Of a DNA stretch of 64,000 nucleotides, positions 8,434-16,841 are shown in pieces. A model generated the notes under the pieces. That model was not told where the DNA came from. It worked only from the letters and a program-made list of their open reading frames with translations, and did not search any database. A program made the translations under genes and the position numbers. The stretch spans positions 4,955,273 to 5,019,272 of the forward strand of contig NZ_FNRX01000002.1 in assembly GCF_900105195.1 (NCBI RefSeq), read 5' to 3'. Position 1 is the stretch's first letter. The number at the start of each line of letters is the position of its first letter. Source of the DNA: Rhodococcus pyridinivorans. GTDB taxonomy: Bacteria > Actinomycetota > Actinomycetes > Mycobacteriales > Mycobacteriaceae.

Positions 8434-10782
8434 GTGACCGGCTCGCCCTTCCTCCACAACGGCGACGCCACCGCCCCCACCTACGGTCGCGAGCTGCTCG
8501 ACCGGCTGCTCGCCGGCACCCCGACGGGCGAGTCACCGCTGACCCACGTCGCAGAGATCCCGGCCCGGCCCGCCCACCACAGCGACTGGCCGCAGTGGGC
8601 GCACGAGGACGTCGTCCGGGCCTTCCGCGACCAGGGCGTCGAGCGTCCCTGGCACCACCAGGCGAGCGCCGCCGACATCGCGGCCGGCGGGGAGAACGTG
8701 GTGGTGTCCACCGGCACCGCGTCGGGCAAGTCGGTCGCCTACCAGCTGCCCGTCCTGAGCGCGCTCGCCGACGACCCGCAGGCCACCGCTCTCTACCTGT
8801 CGCCCACCAAGGCTCTCGGCGCCGACCAGCTGCGCGCGGTCACCGAACTGACCTCCGACATCGACGGCCTGTCGACCGTGTGCGCGTGTGCCTACGACGG
8901 CGACACCTCCACCGAGATCCGGCAGTGGACGCGCCGGCACTCGCGCTGGATCTTCACCAATCCCGACATGCTGCACCTGTCGCTGTTGCCCGCCCACGCA
9001 CGATGGGCCCGGCTGTGGCGCCGCCTGCGGTACGTCGTCGTCGACGAATGCCACTCCTACCGGGGTGTGTTCGGCTCGCACGTCGCCCTGATCCTGCGTC
9101 GGCTCCGGCGCGTGGCCCGCCGGTACGGCGCCGATCCCGTCTTCGTCCTCGCCTCCGCGACGACCGCGGAACCGGGGGCAGCGGCGTCCCGGCTCATCGG
9201 AGCACCCTGCCGCGAGATCACCGAGGACGGCTCGCCGCACGGACCCCGCACGGTCGCGATGTGGGAGCCGCCCCTGCTGCGCGAACTCACGGGCGAACAC
9301 GGCGCCCCGGTGCGGCGGGCCGCCGGGACCGAGGCCGCGCGCCTTCTCGCCGACCTCGTCGTCGAGGGTGCCCGCACCCTGGCGTTCGTCCGGTCGCGTC
9401 ACGGCGCCGAGCTCACGGCCATGGGTGCACGTCGGCTTCTCGCCGAGGCGGCACCGGATCTCGTCGACCGGGTGGCGGCCTACCGGGCGGGCTACCTCGC
9501 CGAGGACCGGCGCGACCTCGAGGCCGCGCTCTCCGACGGCCGTCTGCTCGGCGTCGCCAGCACCAACGCCCTCGAACTCGGCGTGGACATCGCCGGTCTG
9601 GACGCGGTGATCGTCGCCGGATTCCCGGGCACGGTCGCGTCCTTCCGTCAGCAGGGCGGTCGCGCCGGTCGCCGCGGGCAGGGTTCGCTCGTCGTGCTGG
9701 TCGCGCGGGACGATCCGCTCGACACCTATCTCGTGCACCATCCGCAGGCACTGCTCGACCGGCCGGTCGAGGCGACGGTCACCGATCCGAACAATCCGTA
9801 CGTGCTCGGGCCCCAACTTCTCTGCGCCGCATCGGAACTGCCGATCAGCGATGCCGAGGTCGAGGAGTTCGGCGCGCTCGACGTCCTCACGGACCTCGCG
9901 GAGCAGGGACTGATCCGCCGCCGCCCGCACGGCTGGTTCGTCACCCCGGGAACGCAACCGCACGGCGATGTCGAGATCCGCGGCGGGATCGGCCGCCAGG
10001 TCTCGATCGTCGAGGGTGACACCGGTCGCATGCTCGGCACCGTCGACGCCGCCCGCGCCCCCGCGACCGTCCATCCCGGAGCTGTGCACCTGCACCAGGG
10101 TGAGACCGTCGTCGTCGACGAGTTGTATCTCGAGGACGGCATCGCCCTCGTGCACGCCGAGGACCCGGAATGGTCGACGAGCGCACGCGAGATCACCGAC
10201 ATCTGTTGCATCTCCGTCGACGAACACCGCGAGTTCGGACCCGTCACCGTCGCGTCCGTGGGGGTCGAGGTGACGCACCGGGTGGTCGGCTATCTGCGCC
10301 GCCTGCCGTCCGGAGAGGTGCTCGACCAGATTCCCCTCGACATGCCCGAGCACACGCTCGACACCCACGCGGTGATGTACACGATCGACCCCGACCTGCT
10401 CGACCGGATCGGGGTGACCCCCGATCGCGTGCCCGGGGCACTCCACGCCGCCGAGCACGCCGCGATCGGCCTGCTCCCCCTGCTCGCGACGTGCGATCGG
10501 GGCGACATCGGCGGCGTCTCCACCGATCTGCATCCCGACACCGGGCTGCCCACCGTCTTCGTCTACGACGGACAGCCCGGCGGCGCCGGATTCGCCGAAC
10601 GCGGATACCACCGGATCACCAAGTGGCTCGCCGCGACCCGCGATGCGGTCGCGGCCTGCGAATGTGCCGCCGGATGCCCGTCGTGCGTGTACTCCCCCAA
10701 GTGCGGGAACGGCAACGATCCGCTCGACAAGGCCGGGGCGGTCGCCGTCCTCGATGCCGTCCTCGCTGCGATCGAGGGGTGA
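8434..10782 (+). CDS. DEAD/DEAH-box helicase with C-terminal Cys cluster (Rv3649-like)
   Basis: This 782-aa superfamily 2 helicase has motif I in STGTASGKS, motif II as VVDECHSYRG, motif III as LASATT and motif VI in QQGGRAGRRGQG. The C-terminus carries the MrfA/DUF1998-type four-cysteine module (CECAAGCPSCVYSPKCG), likely an iron-sulfur or zinc site as in the MrfA DNA-repair helicase family. Start: GTG 8434 has GCGGAG at good spacing and removes 46 non-conserved residues; an upstream ATG at 8296 is less likely. It is convergent with the Tad-like operon, as in M. tuberculosis, where the operon is called the helicase/secretion neighbourhood. Confidence 0.93.
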   Translation: MTGSPFLHNGDATAPTYGRELLDRLLAGTPTGESPLTHVAEIPARPAHHSDWPQWAHEDVVRAFRDQGVERPWHHQASAADIAAGGENVVVSTGTASGKSVAYQLPVLSALADDPQATALYLSPTKALGADQLRAVTELTSDIDGLSTVCACAYDGDTSTEIRQWTRRHSRWIFTNPDMLHLSLLPAHARWARLWRRLRYVVVDECHSYRGVFGSHVALILRRLRRVARRYGADPVFVLASATTAEPGAAASRLIGAPCREITEDGSPHGPRTVAMWEPPLLRELTGEHGAPVRRAAGTEAARLLADLVVEGARTLAFVRSRHGAELTAMGARRLLAEAAPDLVDRVAAYRAGYLAEDRRDLEAALSDGRLLGVASTNALELGVDIAGLDAVIVAGFPGTVASFRQQGGRAGRRGQGSLVVLVARDDPLDTYLVHHPQALLDRPVEATVTDPNNPYVLGPQLLCAASELPISDAEVEEFGALDVLTDLAEQGLIRRRPHGWFVTPGTQPHGDVEIRGGIGRQVSIVEGDTGRMLGTVDAARAPATVHPGAVHLHQGETVVVDELYLEDGIALVHAEDPEWSTSAREITDICCISVDEHREFGPVTVASVGVEVTHRVVGYLRRLPSGEVLDQIPLDMPEHTLDTHAVMYTIDPDLLDRIGVTPDRVPGALHAAEHAAIGLLPLLATCDRGDIGGVSTDLHPDTGLPTVFVYDGQPGGAGFAERGYHRITKWLAATRDAVAACECAAGCPSCVYSPKCGNGNDPLDKAGAVAVLDAVLAAIEG

Positions 10783-10807
10783 CGGCGATTCAGGCCACCG
10801 GCGGCGC

Positions 10808-10885
10808 CTACTCGGCCGGATCTGGGACGGGAACGGCTGCCAGCAGCCGCTTCGTGTACGGGTCGGGCGGCAACCGCTGGATGCG
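10808..10885 (-). pseudogene. fossil C-terminus of an oligopeptide ABC-transporter ATPase
   Basis: In the 165-nt gap between the helicase and the pilus operon, the minus strand encodes RIQRLPPDPYTKRLLAAVPV then PDPAE and a stop. This is the classic C-terminal tail of DppD/DppF/OppF ATPases (HPYTKxLLxAVPxPDP). Upstream in frame there is no Walker or signature motif, so only the last ~25 residues of a ~300+ residue protein survive. It cannot be functional and is reported as a gene relic. Confidence 0.6.
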
Positions 10886-10947
10886 AGCACAGGCAAGCAA
10901 CGAGCGCCAATGCGCTGGATACGGCCGCGAGCGACCGCCGACGGGCC

Positions 10948-11307
10948 TCATCGGGCAGGACCGGCTCGCGCGACGGCCGTCGCCTCCTTGCCGCCGAAGA
11001 GAGCCGACACCTCAGCGGTGACCTCGACGAGCGCATCCCACTCTTCGATCTCGCAGCGCCGCAATCGTACTCGCATCCGTGTGGTGATCGCCTCGCTCGC
11101 CTCGCAAGCCTCCACGACCCCGCGGTCCAGTGCCGAGGCGACCGCCACCGCCGCCAGGTCGGCCGCCGCCTGCGCACGATGACGTGCGACGACGACCGAC
11201 CCGACGTGCAGCAACGTGGCCGTGATCGCGATGAGTCCGGCCATCACGGCGCAGCCGATCACACTCGCGCTCCCGTCGTCGCCGAGGAGGGACGGGCCCG
11301 ACCTCAT
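10948..11307 (-). CDS. TadE/TadG-like membrane protein of the helicase/secretion neighbourhood (Rv3654c-like)
   Basis: This 119-aa protein has an N-terminal basic/acidic head, then one membrane helix (SVIGCAVMAGLIAITATLLHVGSVVV) and ARHRAQAAADLAAVAVA, the hallmark of the TadG/Rv3654c group in which a pilin-like helix precedes a small extracytoplasmic domain. It overlaps the preceding tadE by 4 nt (ATGA) and is the last gene of the operon. By family it is a minor pseudopilin of a Flp/Tad-type system; M. tuberculosis has the same gene in the same place. Confidence 0.85.
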   Translation of the reverse strand: MRSGPSLLGDDGSASVIGCAVMAGLIAITATLLHVGSVVVARHRAQAAADLAAVAVASALDRGVVEACEASEAITTRMRVRLRRCEIEEWDALVEVTAEVSALFGGKEATAVARAGPAR

Positions 11308-11678
11308 CGCGTTCCTTCCGGCTCGCGCACCGCCACCGCCTCGGCCGTGAGGGTCAGCAACGGGAGCAGCGGACTCTCCGCGGTCACGACCGCCACGATC
11401 AGATCTCCTTCCTCGCGTACCGCCACGCGTGCGTCCGGAGGCGCGACTCGCGTAGCCACATCGACCGCCCTCGCTTGATCTCCCCGCGCGGCGAGGCGGG
11501 CGGCTTCACGGGCGGCGTCATGGCACCGCACCTGGTACGCGATGCCCAGCACCGCGCCGAGGCACAGCACGAGCACCGTGACCAGGCTTGCGACGGCGAG
11601 AGCCGCTTCGACGGTGACCCCGCCTTCGTCCTCACGAACGAAAGCGCGTAACCAGCGTCGTCCGAGCATCTTTCGCAT
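11304..11678 (-). CDS. TadE-family minor pilin (Rv3655c-like)
   Basis: This 124-aa protein carries a TadE signature: EDEGGVTVEAALAVASLVTVLVLCLGAVLGIAYQVRCHDAAREAARLAARGD, where a Glu-containing pilin-like motif leads into the membrane helix. The rest is a small predicted extracytoplasmic domain. The start at 11678 could also be the ATG at 11669. It overlaps the next gene by 4 nt. It probably acts as a minor pilin primed by a prepilin peptidase encoded elsewhere; none is seen in this window. Confidence 0.85.
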   Translation of the reverse strand: MRKMLGRRWLRAFVREDEGGVTVEAALAVASLVTVLVLCLGAVLGIAYQVRCHDAAREAARLAARGDQARAVDVATRVAPPDARVAVREEGDLIVAVVTAESPLLPLLTLTAEAVAVREPEGTR

Positions 11679-11687
11679 GCGTCGGTA

Positions 11688-11906
11688 TCACACCGCCGTG
11701 TTCAGGGCACGCTCGACGATGCCCGTCAGCGCGGACACGATCGAATCGCCGGTCACCACGGTGTACAGCACCGCCCCGAAAGCCGCCGCCGCAATGGTCC
11801 CGATCGCATATTCCGCCGTCGACATGCCGTCGTCCTGCACGACGAGCCCGCCGAGGCGACCACGCAGACCGTGTGCGAACGCTTCGGTCACTGTTCGTTT
11901 CCCCAT
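11688..11906 (-). CDS. Flp-type major pilin-like protein, DUF4244 (Rv3656c-like)
   Basis: This 72-aa protein has a short basic leader, then DDGMSTAEYAIGTIAAAAFGAVLYTVV, the class-IVb pilin pattern (G / x4 E Y hydrophobic helix) with predicted prepilin cleavage just after the Gly. A strong SD (GGGAGGGGCGG) precedes the ATG. It is the likely structural subunit of the Tad/Flp pilus-like fibre whose ATPase and platform proteins are encoded just upstream. Confidence 0.85.
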   Translation of the reverse strand: MGKRTVTEAFAHGLRGRLGGLVVQDDGMSTAEYAIGTIAAAAFGAVLYTVVTGDSIVSALTGIVERALNTAV

Positions 11907-11952
11907 CTTCCGCCCCTCCCATCCGAGCGGCGCGGACCGTCCGCGCCGACGT

Positions 11953-12528
11953 TCACATCAGCCCCGCACCCAGGACGTCCCGCGCCAGGCCGACGACGAC
12001 CGGCACGATGCCCAGGCACACGAAGGCAGGCAGAAAGCACAGACCGAGCGGCCCGCTCACGAGTACTCCGGCCCGATCGATCTCGGCGGCGACCCGGTCC
12101 TCCGTCTCGGCGCGATGCCGGACCGCGAGTTCGGCGACGGTGTCCGACAGGGGCGCACCGGATTTCGCGGATCGTCGTGCCGCGCGGGCGAAATCGTCCA
12201 GCGCGTCGACCGCTCCCGAACCTCCCCACGCATCGGCCGGATCGGCTCCGAGCGCCAATCGGTCGGCACCTCTCCGCAACGCCGCCGCGAGGTCGGGTGG
12301 AGCGGATTCCGCGACGACCCGCGCCGCAGAACCGGCGGGCATCCCTGCGCGCAGGCACGCCGCGAAGAGATCGAAGGCAGCGGGAAACGCGTGCGGGTCG
12401 GTCTCGGGTTTAGTTGTATCCGACTCGGCAGCAAGGGTTCTCGTGGAGAACAAGCGGGTGGTTCCACGAGGGGTCGGTGCGACGACGAGAGAGGCCGCTC
12501 CCAGCAACACCGCCCACGTCGCGCTCAT
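11953..12528 (-). CDS. TadC-like platform membrane protein (Rv3657c-like)
   Basis: This 191-aa type II secretion F-domain protein has an N-terminal hydrophobic segment, a helical cytoplasmic F-domain (AFDLFAACLRAGMPAGSAARVVA, LGADPADAW, ARAARRSAKSGAPLSDTVAELA) and a C-terminal hydrophobic hairpin (VLVSGPLGLCFLPAFVCLGIVPVVVGL). ATG 12528 overlaps the tadB stop (ATGA) and gives the family length. It forms the inner-membrane platform with TadB. Confidence 0.88.
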   Translation of the reverse strand: MSATWAVLLGAASLVVAPTPRGTTRLFSTRTLAAESDTTKPETDPHAFPAAFDLFAACLRAGMPAGSAARVVAESAPPDLAAALRRGADRLALGADPADAWGGSGAVDALDDFARAARRSAKSGAPLSDTVAELAVRHRAETEDRVAAEIDRAGVLVSGPLGLCFLPAFVCLGIVPVVVGLARDVLGAGLM

Positions 12529-13322
12529 GCCCTCACCCGTGCCGCGATCCGGTCCGTCCACAGCAGACCCGCACAGACCAGCGCAGTGCCGACCACGAGC
12601 ATGATGCCGCCGAGCCCACCGGCGAGGAGGATGCCGAGCGGAGCAGCGCCCATGAGTTGCCCGAGACCCACCCCGAGCACCGGCAGTCCCGCCAGAACCG
12701 TCGCCGTGGCCCGAGCACCGGCAAGTCCGGCCTCCGTACGGGCACGGATCCGCATACGCGCGGCCAGATCGATACGCGCGGCCCCGAGCAGTTCGGCGAG
12801 GGCGAGACCGTGGCGGTCGGAGACGGCCCACGCATCGGCGACACGACCCAGACTGTCGGCGACACCATTCGAGGATGCTGTGGCCGAACGTAGTCCGTGT
12901 GCCGCCGACCCGCCGAGTCGCGCCCGGGCCGCAGCGACCCGGAAGGCACCGGCGACGGACCCGGCCGTCTCCCGGGCCGCCGTCTCGCACGCGTCGGCGG
13001 GATGCGTCCCCACCCGCAGATCGGCGATCACGGTGTCGAGTCCCGACAGCAACATCCGTCGTTGCCGATCGAGCTCAGCAGCGCGGCGCCGGGCTCGGCG
13101 ACGCCACACCGCGGTCGTCGCGACGGTCGCGCCGGCCACAGCCGGTGTGATTCCCGCCCACACCACAACCGTCGCGAGCACGACGACCATCACCCCGACG
13201 ACTAGGGCGCGCGGTATCGGGCGCGGCGCCGCGTCGGGCACCCCGCGTCGCAGTCGACGGCGGGCCGAGGACGACGGCAGGACGAACAGCGCCGCCGCGA
13301 GGCACAGGATCGTCGCGTTCAC
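12525..13322 (-). CDS. TadB-like platform membrane protein (Rv3658c-like)
   Basis: This 265-aa type II/IV secretion F-domain protein has two N-terminal hydrophobic segments (ILCLAAALFVLP; PRALVVGVMVVVLATVVVWAG), a cytoplasmic F-domain (MLLSGLDTVIADLRVGTHPADACE) and two C-terminal helices (VLAGLPVLGVGLGQLMGAAPLG; GGLGGIMLVVGTALVCAGLL). GTG 13322 is chosen because it overlaps the tadA stop by 4 nt, as at the other junctions in this operon; the frame is open far upstream, but that is the shadow of tadA. Confidence 0.88.
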   Translation of the reverse strand: MNATILCLAAALFVLPSSSARRRLRRGVPDAAPRPIPRALVVGVMVVVLATVVVWAGITPAVAGATVATTAVWRRRARRRAAELDRQRRMLLSGLDTVIADLRVGTHPADACETAARETAGSVAGAFRVAAARARLGGSAAHGLRSATASSNGVADSLGRVADAWAVSDRHGLALAELLGAARIDLAARMRIRARTEAGLAGARATATVLAGLPVLGVGLGQLMGAAPLGILLAGGLGGIMLVVGTALVCAGLLWTDRIAARVRA

Positions 13323-14491
13323 GGCGCATCCCGTCGACGCAGGATCCGCTCGAGGGCGTCCATGCCGTGCTCGTCGCCCCTGTCGTGGGTCCATGCCGGT
13401 GTGACGATCACGCCTGCGACGGGGTCTCGCTCGACCACGCCGATCCCCACGAGACGTCGCGCTCCGTCGCTGCCGCGGTGGACGTGCAGGATCACCTGCA
13501 CCGCGGCGACGAGCTGGCTGTGCAGCGCCGCTCGATCGAGGCCGCCGAGTGCGGCGAGAGCCTCGAGTCGCGCGGGCACCTCGTCGGGCGAATTGGCGTG
13601 CACGGTCCCTGCGCCGCCGTCGTGACCCGTGTTCAGCGCGGTCAGAAGATCGACGACCTCGGCGCCTCTCACCTCGCCGATGACGATGCGGTCCGGTCGC
13701 ATCCGCAGCGCCTGCCGCACGAGATCGCGGACGGTGACCTCGCCGACGCCCTCCACGTTGGGTGCCCGTGCCACGAGGCGCACCACGTGCGGGTGGGCCG
13801 GGACCAGTTCGGCGGCGTCCTCGACACAGACGATGCGTTCGGTCGGATCCACCGCGCCGAGCAGCGCCGCGAGCATCGTCGTCTTGCCCGCACCCGTGCC
13901 ACCGACGACGAGGAAGGCCAGGCGCGCGCGGACGATGCGCAGCAGCAACCGATAGGCGACCTCGGAGACCGCACCGCGATCCCGCAGTGCTTCGAGTCCC
14001 TGGGTCGTGGGCCGCAGGACCCGCAGTGACAGGCACGTCCCGGCCTGCGCGACCGGGGAGAGCACCGCGTGCAGCCGGACACCGAACTCACCGTGCCCGG
14101 GCAACCTGCCGTCGACCCACATCTGGGCGTCGTCGAGCCGACGCCCGGCGAACAGCGCCAATCGCTGCGCGAGTCGTCTGACCGCGGCCTCGTCGGGGAA
14201 GGTGACCTCGGTCAGGTGCAGCCCGTTGCCACGATCCACCCAGACGCGATCGGGCGCGGTGACGAGCACGTCGGTCACGGCCGGGTCTGCCAGCAGATCC
14301 TCGAGCGGGCCCGCACCGGTCAGTTCGGTCTGCAGATGCCGCAGTGCCGCAAGCAGATCGGAGTCTCCGAGTACTCCACCGGATTCCGCGCGCAGGGCTG
14401 CGGCGACGCGGGTCGGAGTGAGCTCCCCGGTCTCGTCGGCCAGCCGGTCGCGGACCCGCGAAAGGAGGTCGTCCCCGAGGGTCCCGGTCAT
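13319..14491 (-). CDS. TadA/CpaF-type secretion ATPase (Rv3659c-like)
   Basis: This 390-aa hexameric traffic ATPase powers pilus assembly at the cytoplasmic face. Walker A is GGTGAGKTT (near residue 195), the Asp box is RIVCVEDAAEL, Walker B is DRIVIGEVRGAEVVDLL and the His box is GAGTVHANS. The N-terminal domain (GPLEDLLADPAVTDVLVTAPDRVWVDRG) matches CpaF/VirB11 relatives. It overlaps ssd upstream and tadB downstream by 4 nt each, so all the subunits are probably translationally coupled. Confidence 0.93.
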   Translation of the reverse strand: MTGTLGDDLLSRVRDRLADETGELTPTRVAAALRAESGGVLGDSDLLAALRHLQTELTGAGPLEDLLADPAVTDVLVTAPDRVWVDRGNGLHLTEVTFPDEAAVRRLAQRLALFAGRRLDDAQMWVDGRLPGHGEFGVRLHAVLSPVAQAGTCLSLRVLRPTTQGLEALRDRGAVSEVAYRLLLRIVRARLAFLVVGGTGAGKTTMLAALLGAVDPTERIVCVEDAAELVPAHPHVVRLVARAPNVEGVGEVTVRDLVRQALRMRPDRIVIGEVRGAEVVDLLTALNTGHDGGAGTVHANSPDEVPARLEALAALGGLDRAALHSQLVAAVQVILHVHRGSDGARRLVGIGVVERDPVAGVIVTPAWTHDRGDEHGMDALERILRRRDAP

Positions 14492-15558
14492 GCCGCACGT
14501 CCCGGGCCGGCGCGGTCGGCCCCGACGGCCGCCAGCACGTCGTGCGCCGCACCGAGCAACGGCGAGCGTGACCGCAGCCGCAGGCCCCCGCGTTCGAGCA
14601 TCTCGCTCAAGCCCGGCTCGGGACGCATCGAGGTGAGCACGTCCAGGCCCACCGCGTCGGACACATCGACGGCTCGCAAGCCACCGGGTGCGGGCCCGCG
14701 GACGACGACTCCGGCCGGTTCACCCCGCGCCGCGAGCGTGCGGGCGACCCGGGCAGCGGAGAGCACCGCACCGATCCGGGCCGGCACGACGACCACGGTG
14801 AGGTCGGCCAGTGCGATCACCGCGTCGGCGACCGGGTCGAAGCTGCGCCCCACATCGCAGACGACGGTTGCTCCCGCTCCGCGCACCCCGTCGACGACCG
14901 ACTCTGCGGCGACGGCGGTGAGCCGATCGGTGTTCTCGCGGTCGGTGGACAGGACGCCCACCCCGGATGCCCATACGGGTACGGCGTCGCGCAGGGCACG
15001 CGCCGAGACCCGTCCACCGTCGACGGTGAGACCGGACCACCGCACTCCCGGACACTCCTCGAGACCGGTCAGGACGTCGAGTCCCGCGCCGAACGGATCG
15101 GCGTCGACGAGCAGGGTGTCGCGTCGTTCGTCGTTCCCCGCGGCCCAGGCGAGTGCGGCGGCGAAGGTCGACGCGCCCGCTCCCCCGCATCCTCCGACGA
15201 CCGCGAGGACGGTGCCGGCACCCGTCGAGGGCTCGTCAGCGGCCGCGACGATCGAGAGCAGTTCCACCTCCTCGGACGGGAGGGCGAGGACGTGTTCGGC
15301 GCCGACGGTCGCGGCGGCCTGCCAGTCCGCCAGGCCGGCCGTCCCGCTGCACACGAGGATCACGCCGGGGCGGCGGGGATATCCGGCCGCGCATGCCGCT
15401 GCGGCGGACGCATCGAGGACGACGATCGCCGCGTCGGTCCACGCCCTGCGGGGCACCGGCACGGACATCTCGTGCAGTGTGCGGTCGGCCGCCGCGACCA
15501 CACGATGGAGGTCGGCGACCAGCGCGGGATCGTCGACCAGTCCGAGGATGTCGTTCAT
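14488..15558 (-). CDS. ssd: septum-site-determining-like / CpaE-type ATPase (Rv3660c, Ssd-like)
   Basis: This 356-aa protein has an N-terminal receiver-like pseudo-domain (residues ~1-110), then a MinD/ParA-type ATPase domain with a deviant P-loop VVGGCGGAGAST in place of KGGxGKT. LLVDADPFGAGLDVLTG is the switch/Walker A' partner and VVCDVGRS the Walker B region. Homologs are described either as Ssd (septum regulation in M. tuberculosis) or as the CpaE positioning factor of Tad systems; being first gene of this operon supports the latter as an additional role. GTG/ATG context is unambiguous at 15558. Confidence 0.88.
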   Translation of the reverse strand: MNDILGLVDDPALVADLHRVVAAADRTLHEMSVPVPRRAWTDAAIVVLDASAAAACAAGYPRRPGVILVCSGTAGLADWQAAATVGAEHVLALPSEEVELLSIVAAADEPSTGAGTVLAVVGGCGGAGASTFAAALAWAAGNDERRDTLLVDADPFGAGLDVLTGLEECPGVRWSGLTVDGGRVSARALRDAVPVWASGVGVLSTDRENTDRLTAVAAESVVDGVRGAGATVVCDVGRSFDPVADAVIALADLTVVVVPARIGAVLSAARVARTLAARGEPAGVVVRGPAPGGLRAVDVSDAVGLDVLTSMRPEPGLSEMLERGGLRLRSRSPLLGAAHDVLAAVGADRAGPGRAA

Positions 15559-15734
15559 GCCCGACAGGCTGCCCGCTACGGGGTCGTGAGTGTCGCGGAA
15601 ACGGCCTCGGAAGCCCCGCCTGTGGATGGATCAGGGGCCTGTGGACAACCCGGCCGTGCGCACCCTCGTCGCACCTGTGCGCAGGTCGGCGGGTGTAGAA
15701 GACAGTACGGAGACGTGCGGAAAAGGCCTCGGAC

Positions 15735-15832
15735 AAAGCGACAGCCCTCGCCAGGGGGGAGGAGGCGAGGGCCGTCTGCGTTCAGCCCCGGGGGGTCGGG
15801 CTGAACACAACCCGAGTATCGACCCGGGCATT
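15735..15832 (-). ncRNA. 6C-type small RNA
   Basis: Between ssd and the HAD gene, the minus strand forms two consecutive hairpins with C-rich loops: TTCAGCCC / GGGCTGAA around a C6 loop (15781-15805) and GCCCTCGCC / GGCGAGGGC around a loop with another C6 (15744-15772), followed by a GCTTTGTCC stretch. Two stem-loops each exposing six C residues define the actinobacterial 6C RNA, and in M. tuberculosis the 6C RNA lies in the same Rv3660c-Rv3661 gap. TACTAT near 15835 could be its -10. Boundaries are approximate. Confidence 0.8.
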
Positions 15833-15906
15833 CGCGATAGTACACCGCTAGGCGCGACTGCTTGCAACTTCAAACACCGGCGCGGCGCGCCCCTATTGTG
15901 GTGGTC

Positions 15907-16755
15907 GTGACCGATACGTCCGTGAATCCGTCCCGACCGGCCCCGTCGACGGGGGGCTCACCGGACTCGGCTCGCATCGCAGCGTTCTTCGATCTCGACA
16001 AGACCGTCATCGCCAAGTCGAGCGTGCTGGCGTTCACCCGGCCGTTCTTCGAGGAGGGTCTCCTCAGCCGCCGGGCCGTGCTGCAGAGCACCTACGCCCA
16101 GCTCCTCTACCTGTTGTCGGCGGCCGATCAGGCCCGGGTAGACCGGATGCGAGAACACATCGCGCACATGTGCAAAGGATGGGATGTCGAGCAGGTCGGA
16201 TCGATCGTCGAGAAGACCCTGCAGGACGTCGTGACACCGCTCGTCTACGCGGAGGCGAAGGATCTGATCGCCGATCACCGGGCCCGCGGTCACGACGTGA
16301 TCATCGTGTCCGCATCCGGCCAGGAAGTGGTGACTCCGATCGCCCGGACACTCGGTGCCTCCCACAGCACGGGGAGCCGGATGCGGATCGTCGACGGCCG
16401 CTACGCCGGCGAGCTCGAGTTCTACTGCTTCGGGGAGGCGAAGGCGGTCGCGATCCGCGAGCTCGCCGAGCAGTACGGTTACGATCTCTCCCGCAGCTAC
16501 GCGTACTCCGATTCGGCCACCGACCTGCCGATGTTGCTGGAGGTCGGCAATCCGCGCGCGGTCAACCCCGACCGCCCGCTGCGCCGGGAAGCAAACGAAA
16601 ACGGTTGGCCTGTTCTCACTTTCGCCCGGCCCGTACCGCTCGGACGTCGTGCCCGTCCGTCGCCGCGCGCCCTGGCGACGCTCGCCGCGACCCTCGGAGC
16701 GACCGCACTGATACTGGGTGCCACCCGCCGACTGGCCAAGCGCCGGATGCGTTGA
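15907..16755 (+). CDS. HAD-IB family phosphatase (Rv3661-like)
   Basis: This 282-aa haloacid-dehalogenase-superfamily hydrolase has motif I AFFDLDKTVIAKSS, motif II VIIVSASGQEVV, a Lys in GEAKAVAIREL and motif III YAYSDSATDLPMLLEVGNPRAVNPDRPLR. SerB/CicA-like phosphoserine or lipid-phosphate phosphatases share this layout. A C-terminal hydrophobic helix (ATLAATLGATALILGAT) plus basic tail would tether it to the membrane. GTG 15907 directly follows a TATTGT -10-like box, so the mRNA may be leaderless. It is transcribed away from the 6C RNA. Confidence 0.88.
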   Translation: MTDTSVNPSRPAPSTGGSPDSARIAAFFDLDKTVIAKSSVLAFTRPFFEEGLLSRRAVLQSTYAQLLYLLSAADQARVDRMREHIAHMCKGWDVEQVGSIVEKTLQDVVTPLVYAEAKDLIADHRARGHDVIIVSASGQEVVTPIARTLGASHSTGSRMRIVDGRYAGELEFYCFGEAKAVAIRELAEQYGYDLSRSYAYSDSATDLPMLLEVGNPRAVNPDRPLRREANENGWPVLTFARPVPLGRRARPSPRALATLAATLGATALILGATRRLAKRRMR

Positions 16756-16841
16756 CACTCAGGGTCACTCGCCGCGAAATCGAGAACAAACATTGCCGTC
16801 GGGGGCTTGCCGACATCTCGCGGACGGGGTAGAAAGGAGTT

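Noticed and set aside
8533..10896. A 787-aa minus-strand open frame opposite the helicase
   Set aside because: Antisense shadow; the plus frame has complete helicase motifs.
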